Assembly: GCA_030549335.1 (NCBI GenBank)
Contig: JAUKPH010000018.1
Coordinates: 2,604,001 to 2,668,000, forward strand
DNA: 64,000 nt
Direction: 5' to 3'
Source of the DNA: Pontederia crassipes
Taxonomy: Eukaryota; Streptophyta; Magnoliopsida; Commelinales; Pontederiaceae
Part shown: positions 34,804 to 46,257 of the stretch, piece by piece
Numbering within the stretch: position 1 is the stretch's first letter
Layout of the letters: each line of letters starts with the position of its first letter
The notes under the pieces: generated by a model
Told to the model about the DNA's origin: nothing
The model's input: only the letters and a program-made list of their open reading frames with translations
The model's database searches: none
Program-made: the position numbers and the translations under genes

Positions 34804-37264
34804 CGTAATCGTACCACAATTTTATAAAAGGAAAGGATTCAAAAAAAATAATGGAAACGTCGCACAAGGAAAAAAAACGGCCGACAAGGGAGGCGAATCT
34901 TCCCCTGATCGCGCCACGATCGGCCGGCCTTCTGGCTGACCGATCTTATAAAGGTGGGATGCGAGGGCAACTTCGTGCCCCCTTGAACTTCAGCCGACCG
35001 CACCCCTCCGTCTTCTCCTTCCTCCAATCCAGCGACCGACGCACATTCGAGCGGCGGAGCATAGCAGAGACGACGGCAACTGCGACAACCCGACGTGCCT
35101 TCGACTCTCAGCGACCTCCCCCGGCGTTCGTAAGGACCGAGCGCAACTCCTCGTCGCCCAAGAACAACCGGCGAACGACCGTAGACCGTCGGCGAACTCC
35201 AACCTTCGAAAACGGAAAGGTACTCTAGCATTTTAATCCCATAGACAACGAATTAAGGTTTATGCATAAAGTTGATCCATTATGATCCTAAAGTAGTTAG
35301 CAACATTTTTCGTATTCTGATCGTCGCCATTGGATGGCCGGAGGACCGCCGAAAACGAAAAAGTCCGACGGCCCTATTTTATCGCGGGGACCAGTCGACC
35401 GATAATTACAATCGGTCGACCGATCTACGTGAGGAACTCACCGGAGTTCTGTCGATCGGTCGTCCGGCCACACCAAGGCGGTCGACCGATCCATCTGTCA
35501 ATAGACAGATTTAATATCGTGATCGGCCGACCGATTTTCCCGTAAGGTCGACCGATTCGAAGCGCAAGAGTTTTGTCGATCGGTCCACCGGCCACACCAA
35601 GGCGGTTGACCGATCCATTTGTCAACAGATAGATTTATTACCGTGATCGGCCGACCGATTTTTTGAAAGGTCGACAGATCCGATGTGCACTGTGCATCTC
35701 TACAAGCTTACGACCGGTCGACCGATCACTGATACGGTCGACCGGCCCTTTGCCAGCGGTCGACCGATCCACAGACAATCAATAGAGAACAAGGGTCGAT
35801 CGATTCAAGAGAACCAATCGACCGATGTTAAGGAACGGTCGATCGGTCTAATTAGCGGTCGACCGGTCCGGTCGAACTAGTCGGTTCGAATCGTCCGGTT
35901 CAGTCAGACCCATCGATCTGAAGCAACCAGTTCGACCCACTCAAAGATACAGAGAGACATAGAATTAAGTTTGATATTGATATCGTCTGAATCAGATTCT
36001 GATCTGATTTGAGTTCAATTCATCAATCATAATCAGAAACTCTAACCAGTTCACCTACACTGGTCGAGCTCTATTGTACAGAGATTAACACCCACTTGGT
36101 TTCTAATACATAGATTACATGATAAGCAAAGATAAGTAAATTAAAGATAAAGACACAGATTGTTATCTGTCGCCCCATTATATGGAACAAGAATTACAGT
36201 ATGGTATAGAGAGGGACAAGTAGTTAGCTGAGGAGTCAATGAAGCTACTAGTCTTCGATGACAACTTTTCCTGAGATATCAGGGCTTCTCCCACCTGTGT
36301 CTCGAATGAAGGGTGATGCATTGGTCACACTCCTTCCCCCAGAGAACATAGTATTGAGTCCGAGGGATAGGTAGCTAACTGAGGAGACAGTGAACCTACA
36401 TGTTCTTAAATGACCATTATTCTTGGGGTGTAGGTCCTCTTCCACCTACATTCCGAATTGGGTGACTCATTATCGCACTCCTTTTTCCTTTTGGACTCAC
36501 TAGCTTTACAAATATAGAGGCACCCCTAACATCTCAATTTAATAAAATCGAGCTCGCATATGACAACTAACTTTAAGGATATCATAGTAATATAAAAGGC
36601 GTAGTGCAACTCACAGTAATGTAAATGCAAAGCAAAGTATTGTACAGTATGGAATATAGTACAGTAAAGCATGGAACATGGTATGGTAAAGATAATATAG
36701 AGTAAAGACAAAGTATGATCATAGTAAAGAACATAGTACATATCATGGATATTGTTAAAACATAATGTATTGCTAAAGCATGGAACATGGTACAAGGTCA
36801 AGGTATAATATTGATCATTATTGATATTGTTACGATGATTATCATTGATCCTTATTTCATCGTCTATTTCCTATTGTACTGGGCTTTCTGCTCACGGGTA
36901 TTCGATTCCCCTGCAATGGGATTTTGCAGGTGAGAATGCTAATTGACGAGGTGTTGGAGGGCATAGAGCTTGGAAGACGTTGCACGTGACATATTCTATA
37001 GCTACAAGTCTTTTAAATTTGCATCACGTATCAGCATGTCTGCTTCTATTGAAAAACACCATGATCTTCCGCATATCGAACCTTTATTCTGTTGACTTGT
37101 TAACTTGTGATTTTTCCCATTTTGGTTATCAACTGCATTAACTATCAATGCCACATATGCCATTTTGTTGAATGATCATGGTCAATAGTGTAGTAGTAAT
37201 GTAGCGCTCCTGGAGTCAACCTGACTGCCTACGTGACAGGAGGAGCGATTTTGATGGCGTTATA
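34804..37264 (+). repeat. Gypsy LTR 1 (left)
   Basis: About 2.46 kb, matching 42590-45121 along its length. Compared with LTR 2 it lacks about 30 bp near 35740 and about 80 bp near 37145. The left edge is approximate (TGTAACGTACC in LTR 2 corresponds to CGTAATCGTACC here). Confidence 0.9.
35385..35890. repeat. GGTCGACCGAT motif array in LTR 1
   Basis: About 17 copies or near-copies of GGTCGACCGATC (a palindromic GTCGAC core), at irregular spacing in 500 bp, some as GGCCGACCGAT or GGTCGATCGAT. Translations give a meaningless GRPI-type repeat, so the array is not coding. Confidence 0.9.
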
Positions 37265-37475
37265 GTTTAGTATCAGAGCCTAAGTTCTTGGCTTCCTTAT
37301 TGATCATAGTAGTGTAGGTATTCATGCATAGTCATTATTGTTCATATTGTTTCATAGCTCAAAGTAAAGTCATGTGCAAGCTTCTCAAGCATCTGCAGCT
37401 CCACTTTTTAAGTAAGTACTAAGTACATTCTCATATAAAAGATACTTATATTATTGAGCTAATTTGTTTTCATAG
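37265..37475 (+). other. Gypsy leader region
   Basis: Primer-binding site remnant (TTAGTATCAGAGCCTAAG, whose G in TGG has become A) and untranslated leader before the first ORF. The second copy after LTR 2 keeps TGGTATCAGAGCC. Confidence 0.75.
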
Positions 37476-37922
37476 ATGCCTCCACGCCGCATAACGTTCA
37501 GAGTGGTTCATGGTGAAGGTCGAGTGTTCTGGGTAGCTGATGCCGTCATGCACCCTCCTACTGCACCGGCTCAAGGTCATGGACGTGGTCGCGGGCGTGG
37601 CCGTAGCCGAGCGATTCCACCACCTCCTGCTCTAGAAGAACATGAACATTCAGACTTAGGGAGCGTAGGAAGTAATGACCCAGTGATGCCTTCTCCGCCA
37701 ACTGTGACATGTGAAGAAAGGGAACAAAGGATAAAATTGCAAATTGTAGGGGCACACATCAGCAACCCCATCTGTCTGTCGTCAGATGAAGAAGAAGATC
37801 CAGAGCCCTACTGTAGTCATTGTGACAAATTTGGGCACTTCGAAGATGAATGTCCGAATTATGCTAAGCGTAGGAGGATTTTCAAGGATGGGCCTGGGGA
37901 ACCTTCGCGACGTAATAAATGA
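37476..37922 (+). CDS. Additional small ORF upstream of gag: RG-rich zinc-knuckle protein
   Basis: 148 residues, open from ATG to stop. Residues 1-35: a basic start (MPPRRITFRVV, then VFWVADAVMHPP). About 36-50: an arginine/glycine run (GHGRGRGRGRSR), typical of RNA-binding tails. About 50-100: Pro- and acid-rich (PPPALEEHEHSD). About 101-110: SSDEEEDPEP. About 112-125: a complete CX2CX4HX4C knuckle (CSHCDKFGHFEDEC), then a basic tail. It lies about 200 bp after the LTR and about 200 bp before the gag start, in its own frame. Chromoviruses normally begin with gag, so this is an accessory ORF. A second diverged copy after LTR 2 keeps most of the same reading. Function unknown; RNA binding or packaging is a guess. 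Confidence 0.7.
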   Translation: MPPRRITFRVVHGEGRVFWVADAVMHPPTAPAQGHGRGRGRGRSRAIPPPPALEEHEHSDLGSVGSNDPVMPSPPTVTCEEREQRIKLQIVGAHISNPICLSSDEEEDPEPYCSHCDKFGHFEDECPNYAKRRRIFKDGPGEPSRRNK

Positions 37923-38129
37923 TTAATGTCTAATGTTTCTAAATGTGAAAGGCTTTAGTGTGCCTTAGACGAATGCTTAAGCTTTGTTTTGACTAACTCT
38001 ACCATGAGATTAATTTTTATTTTAGTGGATATTGAGCCATAAGGTCTTAATTTTGATCTAAGATTTTTATTTTGATTAAAGATCTTTGATTATTTGCTAT
38101 CTCTCAAATATTCTCATGGTCTTTTTATA

Positions 38130-39240
38130 GATGTCTTCTCAAAGAAGAGTATCAGCGTCAACCAATGAAAATGAAATATATAACGAAGGGGTGACCCCTT
38201 TTGCTCCCCCACCTCCAGCTTATCCACCTCCGCCTTCTCCTCTTTTTTCCGAATCGCCAGTACAACAAGGACGCCAAGCTCCCATCACTTGCACTCTACA
38301 AGAATTCTAGAGGTCGAAACCTCTGATGCTCAATGGGGAGGGAGGTATAGAAGTGACTGAAAAGTGGATAGAGACACTGGAGGAGAAGTTCGACATCCTC
38401 GATGTCCCCGAAAATAAGAAGGTACTATTCGCTGGAGACACTCTCCAGAAGGATGCAAAAGAATGGTGGAAGGTAAAAAATGCCACCAGTTTTTCGGAAG
38501 TCAGAACCACTGCCTGGGGGGACTTCCGCAAGGAGTTTGAGACGCGCTTCTTCCCTACCTTTCAAAGGGATCTGAAGCAAAAATAATTTCTACATATGGA
38601 GCAAGGGAACATGACAGTGTCCAAATACATGACCAAATTCGTCCGACTGAAGAAATATTTGAATCTGATTATGGATGAATTGGCTCTGACAAAGCGCTTT
38701 GTGGATGGACTGAGTCCCACTCTGAGGTCCCAAATAAGACCAGGGAATTGCAAAACCCTGGATGAAGCGGTCAGTCTCACAATAATGGTTGAGAAGGATC
38801 ACTAGGACCTTCTGAAGGAGAAGAGGGCCCAGCAGAACGTAGGGCAGAGTTCCCATTAGCAACAACAATTTCGAGAGAACAACCGTCAACAACAACGACG
38901 GGACAACCGGTATCGCCCCTACCCAGCGCCTCAATAGTATAATCGCCCTCAACAATAGCCATACCACCATTCATAACAAGCTCTTCCCCCATAGCAACAA
39001 CAATCACAACAACAACAGCAACAACAACGATCCCCTCAGCAGGCACCAAGGCACCCTGCTCAGCAACAGAGACAACAGCCTCCTAGAGCCCCTCAAGCAC
39101 CACCCGCACAAGGTGAGCGAGTTTTATGCAACACATGTGGTAGGACCCATGCAGGGGAATGTCGCATGAAGACTGGAGCGTGCTTCCGCTACGGTGGAAT
39201 GAGACATATTGTAGTGAACTGTCCAAGACATGGGCAGCAA
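38130..39240 (+). pseudogene. Gypsy gag remnant
   Basis: Starts at the ATG at 38130 (MSSQRRVSASTNE), with a Pro-rich N-terminal part. A stop near 38308 follows TCTLQEF. The Retrotrans_gag domain lies at 38320-38805 (KWIETLEEKFDILDVPENKK, AKEWWKVKNA, FRKEFETRFFP, stop, LHMEQGNMTVSKYMTKFVRL, KRFVDGLSP). A Gln-rich linker (38815-39110) has several CAG-to-TAG changes. The CCHC knuckle at 39166-39225 reads CFRYGGMRHIVVNC, so its second Cys is now Tyr. Not functional. Confidence 0.88.
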
Positions 39241-42200
39241 CAGCTAGTACAAGGAAGACTCTTCAACTTGGAAGAGGACACACCACGAAATGACGCTGAG
39301 ATCATTCGAGGTACGCTATTCGTAGCTGAACTACCCACTACAGTACTATTTGATTCCGGTGCCTCTCATTCATTCATATCTGAATAGTGTGCCAATACAT
39401 TAGGGTTAACTGCAAAGAACCTAGAGAATAAGATGAACATCTTGACCCCTCAAGGAACCCTGATTACGACAAAATACCTCCCTAATGTATCCATAAAGAT
39501 AGATAAAAAGAACTCTGCAAATCTTATCATTATCCCTACGAGAGATTATGATATAATTTTGGGCATGGATTGGCTAACCTCCCACGAAGCTTCTATATTG
39601 TATAAACAAAAGAAAGTAATTATAGGAACACAGAGTACAAATAAAGTCATTGTCAGAGGCATTGCACAGAAAGAACAAAAAATCATAGTATCTGCCATAA
39701 AGGCACATAAGCTACTTCAAAAGGGATCTAGAGGGTACCTAGAAGTGTGACCAAAATAGAGGAACCAAAGAAGACCCCTCAAAACATAGAGGTTGTGAGG
39801 GAATTTCATGACCCTGATGATGTTAGTGGTCTACCGTCCAGAAGGGAGATTTCATATCGAAGTGACACCCAGCACAACACCGATCTCCAAAGCCTCATAT
39901 CGTATGGCTCCAGTGGAGATGAAGGAGTTGAAGAACCAAATCCAAGAGCTGCTGGACAAAGGCTTCATCAGGCATAGTGTCTCACCGTGGGATGCACCAG
40001 TCTTATTCGTAAAGAAGAAGGAAGGATCACTAAGGCTTTGTATTGACTACAGAATGTTAAACAAAGTCACAATAAAGAACAAGTACCCGCTACTTCGCAT
40101 CGACGACTTATTCGATCAACTATCCAATGCAAAGGTGTTCTCCAAGATCGATCTAAGGAGCGGTTATCACCAACTCAGAGTAGGAAAAGAAGACATTCCA
40201 AAGACGACTTTCAGGTCACGGTATGAACACTACGAGTTCCTAGTAATGCCGTTTGGGTTAACAAATGCTCCGGCAGCATTCATGGACCTCATGAATCGAA
40301 CTTTTCACGAACACCTGAATAAGTTCGTAATTGTCTTCATTGACGACATCCTCATTTACTCGCCAAGCATAGAGCGGCACATGGAACATCTGATGATAGT
40401 ATTGGAAACTTTGCGAGCAAAGAAATTATATGCAAAATTTTCTAAATGTAAATTCTGGCTAGAACAGATGATGTTTCTTGGCCACATCATCTCTAAAGAT
40501 GGAATTACAGTGGATCCGGCGAAGGTAAAAACAGTATCCAACTGGACTCAACCAAAGAATGTCTCCGAGCTTTCAAGAGTTAAAGAAGCGGCTAACTTCA
40601 GCACCAATCCTGACGTTACCATCGGGCAACGATGATTACATAATTTATAGTGATGCTAGTAGTACAGGATTGGGGTGCGTACTGATGTAACATGGGAAAG
40701 TAATGACATACACATCCAGACGTCTGAAGAAGCATAAGGTCAATTATCCAACGCATGACCTCGAATTGACAGCAGTAGTGTGTGCCCTCAAGCTTTGGCG
40801 TCATTACCTGTATGAAGAAGAATTTGTGGTTTACACTGACCATAAGAGTTTAAAGTACGTCTTCACACAAAAGGATTTAAATATGCGCCAAAGACAATGG
40901 ATGTAGTTCTTAAAGGATTATGAGTTCTCTATCAACTACCATCCAAGTAAAGCAAACTCAGTGGCAGATGCACTTAGTCGAAAGTGGGAAAGATCTGTTA
41001 CCTTCATGCGCCTTCGACAATTCGAAATGATGGAAGAACTTTTCAAGTGGATGCCAAGAGTAAGACATGACAGATCATTGATGATGATGCAGCGTATAGT
41101 AGCAGACATCATAGGAAGAATCATTGAGGTGCAGGTAGAAGACCCAAACTATCAGACTATGATGATAAAGACTAGTCTTGAGACTACAAACTTCAATGTC
41201 TCAGCAGATGGTGGCATAAGGTACCGTGATCGCTTATGGATACCGAATAATCCTGAGGTACGAAGAGAAGTCCTAGACAAATGCCACAAGTCTGAATTTG
41301 CAATCCACCCAAGGAGTACAAAAATGTACAATGATGTACAAAGGAGTTTCTGTGGTCAGATATGAAGAAGAAAATAGCGGAATATGTCTCCAGATGTATA
41401 GTATATCAACAAGTCAAAGTAGAGCACCAGAAACCCCAAGGAATCTGAAGAGTCTGAGCATCCCACAGTGGAAGTGGGAAGAGATATCAATGGACTTCAT
41501 CACCGATTTATCCCAAACACAGAAGGGACACGATGCCATCTGGGTGATAGTGGATCGACTTACTAAATCGGCTCACTTCGTACCCATTAAGGTAAAGCAA
41601 TCTCTTGAAAGTCTAATGGACTTATATGTGCAGGAGATCGTTAGACTCTATGGGATCCCATCAGTTATTGTGTTTGATAGAGATCCCAGATTCATATCAA
41701 GGTTTTGGAAGAACCTCCAGAATACTTTTGGAACCAGACTTCGTTATAGTACGGCTTTCCATTCTCAAACCGACGGGCAATCTGAGAGGACAATCCAGAC
41801 ACTAGAAGACATGCTTAGAGCATGTGTGCTAGATTGACATGGCAATTGGGATAAGCATCTACCTCTTATTAAGTTCTCTTATAACAACAGCTTCCATGCA
41901 AGTATAGAAATGTCCCCCTTTGAAGCATTATATAGTCGATCATGTCGTTCCCCGACATGTTGGGTGAAGTGGGCGAAAAATAATCTTGAGCGCTGAATTA
42001 CAAAAGCAGACCCAATAGTACACAGACATGGTTGAACTGATAAAGAAGATGATGAAATCTGCTCAAGATCGTCAGAAGGCCTATGCAGACAAGAAACGTC
42101 GAGAACATATCTTCAAGGCAGGAGATCAAGTTCTGCTTAAGGTCTCCTCCGTCAAAGGAATGATGTGTTTTAGTAAGCGTGGGAAATTGAGCCAAAGGTA

Positions 42201-42540
42201 TGTAGGTCCATTTGATATTTTAGATATGGTTGGTGACTCAGCTTGCAGGTTAGCGCTACCCCCGGCGTATGCTAGAGTGCACAACGTCTTCCACGTTTTA
42301 TTACTCCGGAAGTACAATCATGACTACACCAACGTGATCCAAATTCAGAAACAAAACCTCAAGGAGGACCTAACATATGAAGAATAACCCACAGAGATAC
42401 TAGAATATCAAGAACACCAGCAAGGGAAAAAGAAAATATCATTGGTCAAAGTGGCATGGAAGCATCACCAAGGAAAAGAAGCGACATGGGAAGTGAAATC
42501 AGAGATGCGAGAAAATTTTCCACAATTATTCGGTAAGTTC
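39241..42540 (+). pseudogene. Gypsy pol remnant (protease, RT, RNase H, integrase)
   Basis: Protease near 39345 (VLFDSGASHSFIS, active D-S-G kept) and 39433-39750 (IILGMDWL). RT 39808-40580, with [29 protein letters not shown] and the catalytic VFIDDILIY. Near 40568 the sequence jumps from NVSE to the FQELKKRL-like region of RNase H with loss of about 50 codons. RNase H/connection about 40575-40975 ([24 protein letters not shown]), with a stop at the end of QRQWM. Integrase 41040-41840: HKSEFAIHP zinc-finger part, then MDFITDLSQTQKGHDAIWVIVDRLTKSAHF, FDRDPRF and QSERTIQTLEDMLRA (D-D-E visible). Tail 42028-42540 with FKAGDQVLLK and the chromodomain-like end. Frameshifts and stops throughout. 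Confidence 0.9.
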
Positions 42541-42589
42541 TAACTCTTATCAAAATTCGAGGACGAATTTTCTTTTAAGGGGGTAATAA

Positions 42590-45121
42590 TGTAACGTACC
42601 ACAATTTTATAAAAGGAAAGGATTAAAAAAAATGGAAACGTCGCACAAGGAAAAAAAATGGCCGACAAGGGAGGCGAATCCTCCCCTGATCGCGCCACGT
42701 TCTGGCCGGCAGATCCTATAAAGGTGGGACGCGAGGGCGACCTCGCGCCCCCTTGAACTTCAGCCGACCGCTGCCCCTCCGTCTTCTCCTTCCTCCAATT
42801 CGGCGACCGACGCACATTCGAGTGGCGGAGCAGAGCAGAGACGATGGCAACCACGACAACCCGACGTGCCTTCAACTCTCAGCGATCTCCCCCGACATTC
42901 GTAAGGACCGAGCGCAACTCCTCATCGCCCAAGAACAATCGGTGAATGACCCTAGACCGTCGGCGAACTCCAACCTTCGAAAAATGGAAAGGTACTCTAG
43001 CGTTTTAATCCCATAGACGACGAATTAAGGATTATTTGATGCGTAAAATTGATCCATTATGGTCCTGAAGTAGTTAGCAACATTTTTTGTATTCTGATCA
43101 TCGCCGTTGGATAGTCGAAGGATCGTCAGAAATAGAGGTGAAGTCCGGCGGTCCTGTTTTATCGCGGGGACCGGTCGACCGATAATTGCAATCGGTCGAC
43201 CGATATGCGCGAGGAACTCATCGGAGTTCTGTCGATTGGTCGACCGGCCACACCAAGGCAGTCGACCGATCCATCTGTCAACAGACATATTTAATATCGT
43301 GATCGGCCGACCGATTTTCCCGAAAGGTCGACCGATCCGAAGCGCAAGAGTTCTGTTGATCGGTCGACTGGCCACACCAAGGCAGTTGACCGATCCATTT
43401 GTCAACAGACATATTTATTAGCATGATCGGCCGATCAATTTTCTGAAAGGTTGACAGATCCGATGCGCATTGTGCATCGCTACAAGCTTACGATCGGTCG
43501 ATCGATCACTGATACGGTCGACCGATCTAGAGTAACCGGTCGACCGATCCTTTGCCAGCGGTCGATCGATCCACAGACAATCAACAGAGAACAAGGGTCG
43601 ACCGATTCAAGAGAACCAGTCGACCGGTGTTAAGGAACGGTCGACTGGTCTAATAAGCGGTCGACCGGTCCGGTCGAACCAGTCGGTTCGAATCGTCCGG
43701 TTCAATCAGACCCATCGATCTGAACCAACCAGTTCGACTCACTCAAAAATACAAAGAGACATAGAAAATATCGTCCGAATCAGATTCTGATCCGATTTGA
43801 GTTCAACTCATCAATCATAATCGGAGACTCTAACCAATTCACCTATACTGGTCGAACACTATTGTACAGAGATTAACACCCACTTGGGTTCTGATACATA
43901 GATTACATGATAAGCCAAGATAAGTAAAGTAAAAATAAAGACACGGGATTGTTATGTGCCGCCCCATTGTATGGAACAAGAATTACAGTATGGTATAGAG
44001 ATGGACATGTAGTTAGCTGAGGAGACAGCGAAGCTACTGGTCTTCGATGACCACTATTCTTGAGATATCAGGTTTTCTCCCACCTGTGTCTCGAATGAAG
44101 GGTGATACATTGGTCACACTCCTTCCCCCAGAGAACATAGTATTGAGCTAGAGGGACAGGTAGCTAACTGAGGAGACAGTGAACCAACATGTTCTTAAAT
44201 GACCATTATTCTTGGGGTGTAGGTCCTCTTCCACCTACATTCCGAATTGGGTGACTCATTATCGCACTCCTTTTTCCTTTTGGACTCACTAGCTTTACAA
44301 ATATAGAGGCACCCCTAACATCTCAATTTAATAAAATCGAGCTCGCATATGACAACTAACTTTAAGGATATCATAGTAATATAAAAGGCGTAGTGCAACT
44401 CACAGTAATGTAAATGCAAAGCAAAGTATTGTACAGTATGGAATATAGTACAGTAAAGCATGGAACATGGTATGTAAAGATAATATAGAGTAAAGACAAA
44501 GTATGAACATAGTAAAGAACATAGTACATATCATGGATATTGTTAAAACATAATGTATTGCTAAAGCATGGAACATGGTACAAGGTCAAGGTATAATATT
44601 GATCATTATTGATATTGTTACGATGATTATCATTGATCCTTATTTCGTCGTCTATTTGCTATTGTACTGGGCTTTTTGCTCACGGGTATTTGATTCCCCT
44701 GCAATGGCATTTTATAGGTGAGAATGCCAATTGACGAGGTGTTGGAGGGCACAGAGCTTGGAGGACGCTGAATATGACATATTCTATAGCTACAAGTCTT
44801 TTAAATTTGCATCACTTATCAGCATGTCTGCTTCTATTGAAAAACACCATGATCTTTCGCATATTGAACCTTTATTCTGTTGACTTGTTAACTTGTGATT
44901 TTTTCCATTTTGGTTATCAACTGCATTAATTATCAATGCCTCTCGGCATTCCAACGTTTAAACTTCCGCAATAAAGACTTTGATTACATTTGTTTATTAT
45001 ATTGATGTCACGTATGCCATTTTGTTGAATGGTTATGTCAATAGTGTATGAGGCAGTGTAGCGCTCTCGGAGTCAACCTGACTGCCTACGTGGCAGGAGG
45101 GGCGATTTTGGGGGCGTTATA
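42590..45121 (+). repeat. Gypsy LTR 2 (right)
   Basis: About 2.53 kb; starts TGTAACG after the purine tract, ends CGTTATA. Followed not by host DNA but by another primer-binding site and internal sequence. Confidence 0.92.
43160..43690. repeat. GGTCGACCGAT motif array in LTR 2
   Basis: Same array as in LTR 1, with one extra motif block (about 43517-43548) and independent point changes in single copies. Confidence 0.9.
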
Positions 45122-45685
45122 GTTTGGTATCAGAGCCTAAGTTCTTAACTCCCTCATTGATCATAGTAGTGTAGGTATTCATGCATAGTCATTATTGTTC
45201 ATATTGTTTCATAGTTCAAAGTAAAGTCATGTGCAAGCTTCTCAAGCATCTGCAGCTCCATTGCTCAAGTAAGTACTAAGTACATTCTCATGTAAAGGAT
45301 ACTTATATTATTGAGCTAATTTGTTTTCATAGATCCCTCTGCGTCGCATAACGTCCAGAGTGGTTCGTGGCGGAAGCCGAGTGTTCTGGGTAGCTGAAGT
45401 CGTCATGCACCCTCCTACTACACCGGCTCAAGATCAAGAGCAGGTGCATGTACCGGTACAAGGTCGTGGACATGGTCGCAGGCGTGGTCGTGGCCGAGAG
45501 ATTTCACCACCTCCTGCTCCAGAAGAACATGAGCATTCAAACTTAGCAAGTGTAGGAAGTAACGATCTAGTGATGCCTTCTCCGCCAACTGTGACATGAA
45601 GAAAGGAAACGGAGGAGAAAATTGCAAATTGTAGGGGCACGCATCAGCAACCCCATCTGTCTGTCGTCAGACGAAGAAGAAGACC
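45122..45685 (+). mobile_element. Truncated second gypsy interior after LTR 2
   Basis: Primer-binding site TGGTATCAGAGCC (45125-45137), leader, and the first part of the accessory ORF (reading from about 45333), colinear with 37265-37800. The start codon ATG is replaced by ATC, and two bases are lost near 45597, where a stop appears. It ends at about 45685, within the acidic GAAGAAGAAGA stretch, where unrelated DNA starts. The order LTR-interior-LTR-interior implies recombination between related copies or tandem insertion. Confidence 0.88.
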
Positions 45686-45839
45686 ATCAAATTAATATAG
45701 GTCATCTATCATACTGTTTAGAACAATGAATATATTATGTAATAATGTTGGAAATTGATGCTTTCCATGCAATCAATTTATTATATATTTAGTAAATTTA
45801 TTCAATCATGTTCAATGTGTAATTCGGGCATATATGAGA

Positions 45840-45875
<36 letters not shown>

Positions 45876-46257
45876 TAAATAATTATTGATTTTTTATTTC
45901 TTGAAAAATCTTCTTCCCGGCTCCTCCCATGGTTGATCTTGCATGATGCATGACTCCGGTCGGTGCACCCACATATACATATATCTATATCCATATTGGT
46001 TGGATGATAAAAAGAAATAGAAATATATCACCAGCATAAAATAGTTCTCCTGTTGCAGTTTTAGAATTGCATGCACGCTGCATGGACAGCAATGTTACGT
46101 CGTTCATCGAGGATTGCATTTTGTTTGGTGTCACCGAACGGCGACGACCCTTTCCTTGTCCTGTAACTTGATTGATCGTGACCCCTCACCCCCTCCTGAA
46201 GGAAAAAGAAGGAATTAATTTGAGGAAGGAAGGATTGAAGAAGGAATTGCGAAATCA
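45686..46257. other. Upstream region of the aquaporin-like gene
   Basis: No gene. Contains a TA microsatellite (45841-45864). The promoter of the next gene should lie here; no element can be named with confidence. Confidence 0.5.

Larger units (their letters stand above)
34804..45121 (+). mobile_element. Ty3/gypsy LTR retrotransposon, chromovirus-like, with long LTRs
   Basis: LTRs of about 2.5 kb (34804-37264 and 42590-45121) flank gag, protease, RT, RNase H and integrase in the gypsy order (integrase last). The left LTR is followed by a primer-binding-like TTAGTATCAGAGCC and the right LTR is preceded by the purine tract TTTTAAGGGGG. LTR ends are TGTAACG and CGTTATA, near-inverse. The polyprotein has many stops, plus a deletion between RT and RNase H near 40568. 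The end of the polyprotein (KISLVKVAWKHH, EATWEVKSEMRENFPQLF, 42425-42535) matches the C-terminal region seen in Tekay/Del-type chromoviruses. No target duplication can be assigned, because a further internal fragment follows the right LTR. Confidence 0.93.

Noticed and set aside
34839-35231. 130-codon open frame on - and 125-codon frame on + in gypsy LTR 1
   Set aside because: Both lie in the GC-rich untranslated part of the LTR. The matching stretch of LTR 2 is open on other lengths, and neither has a known domain.
35272-35880. Open frames on both strands with a repeated GRPI-like peptide
   Set aside because: They are translations of the GGTCGACCGAT array in an LTR, open in several frames because of the repeat.
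35385-35890. Possible CRISPR array (short repeats with spacers)
   Set aside because: Repeat words are about 11 bp, irregularly spaced and variable, and lie inside a plant LTR present twice; no cas genes and a eukaryotic context.
36526-36801. Hydrophobic open frames on - in the gypsy LTR
   Set aside because: AT-rich LTR sequence with TATG/CATA repeats; repeated at 44371-44589 in LTR 2 only because the LTRs are copies.
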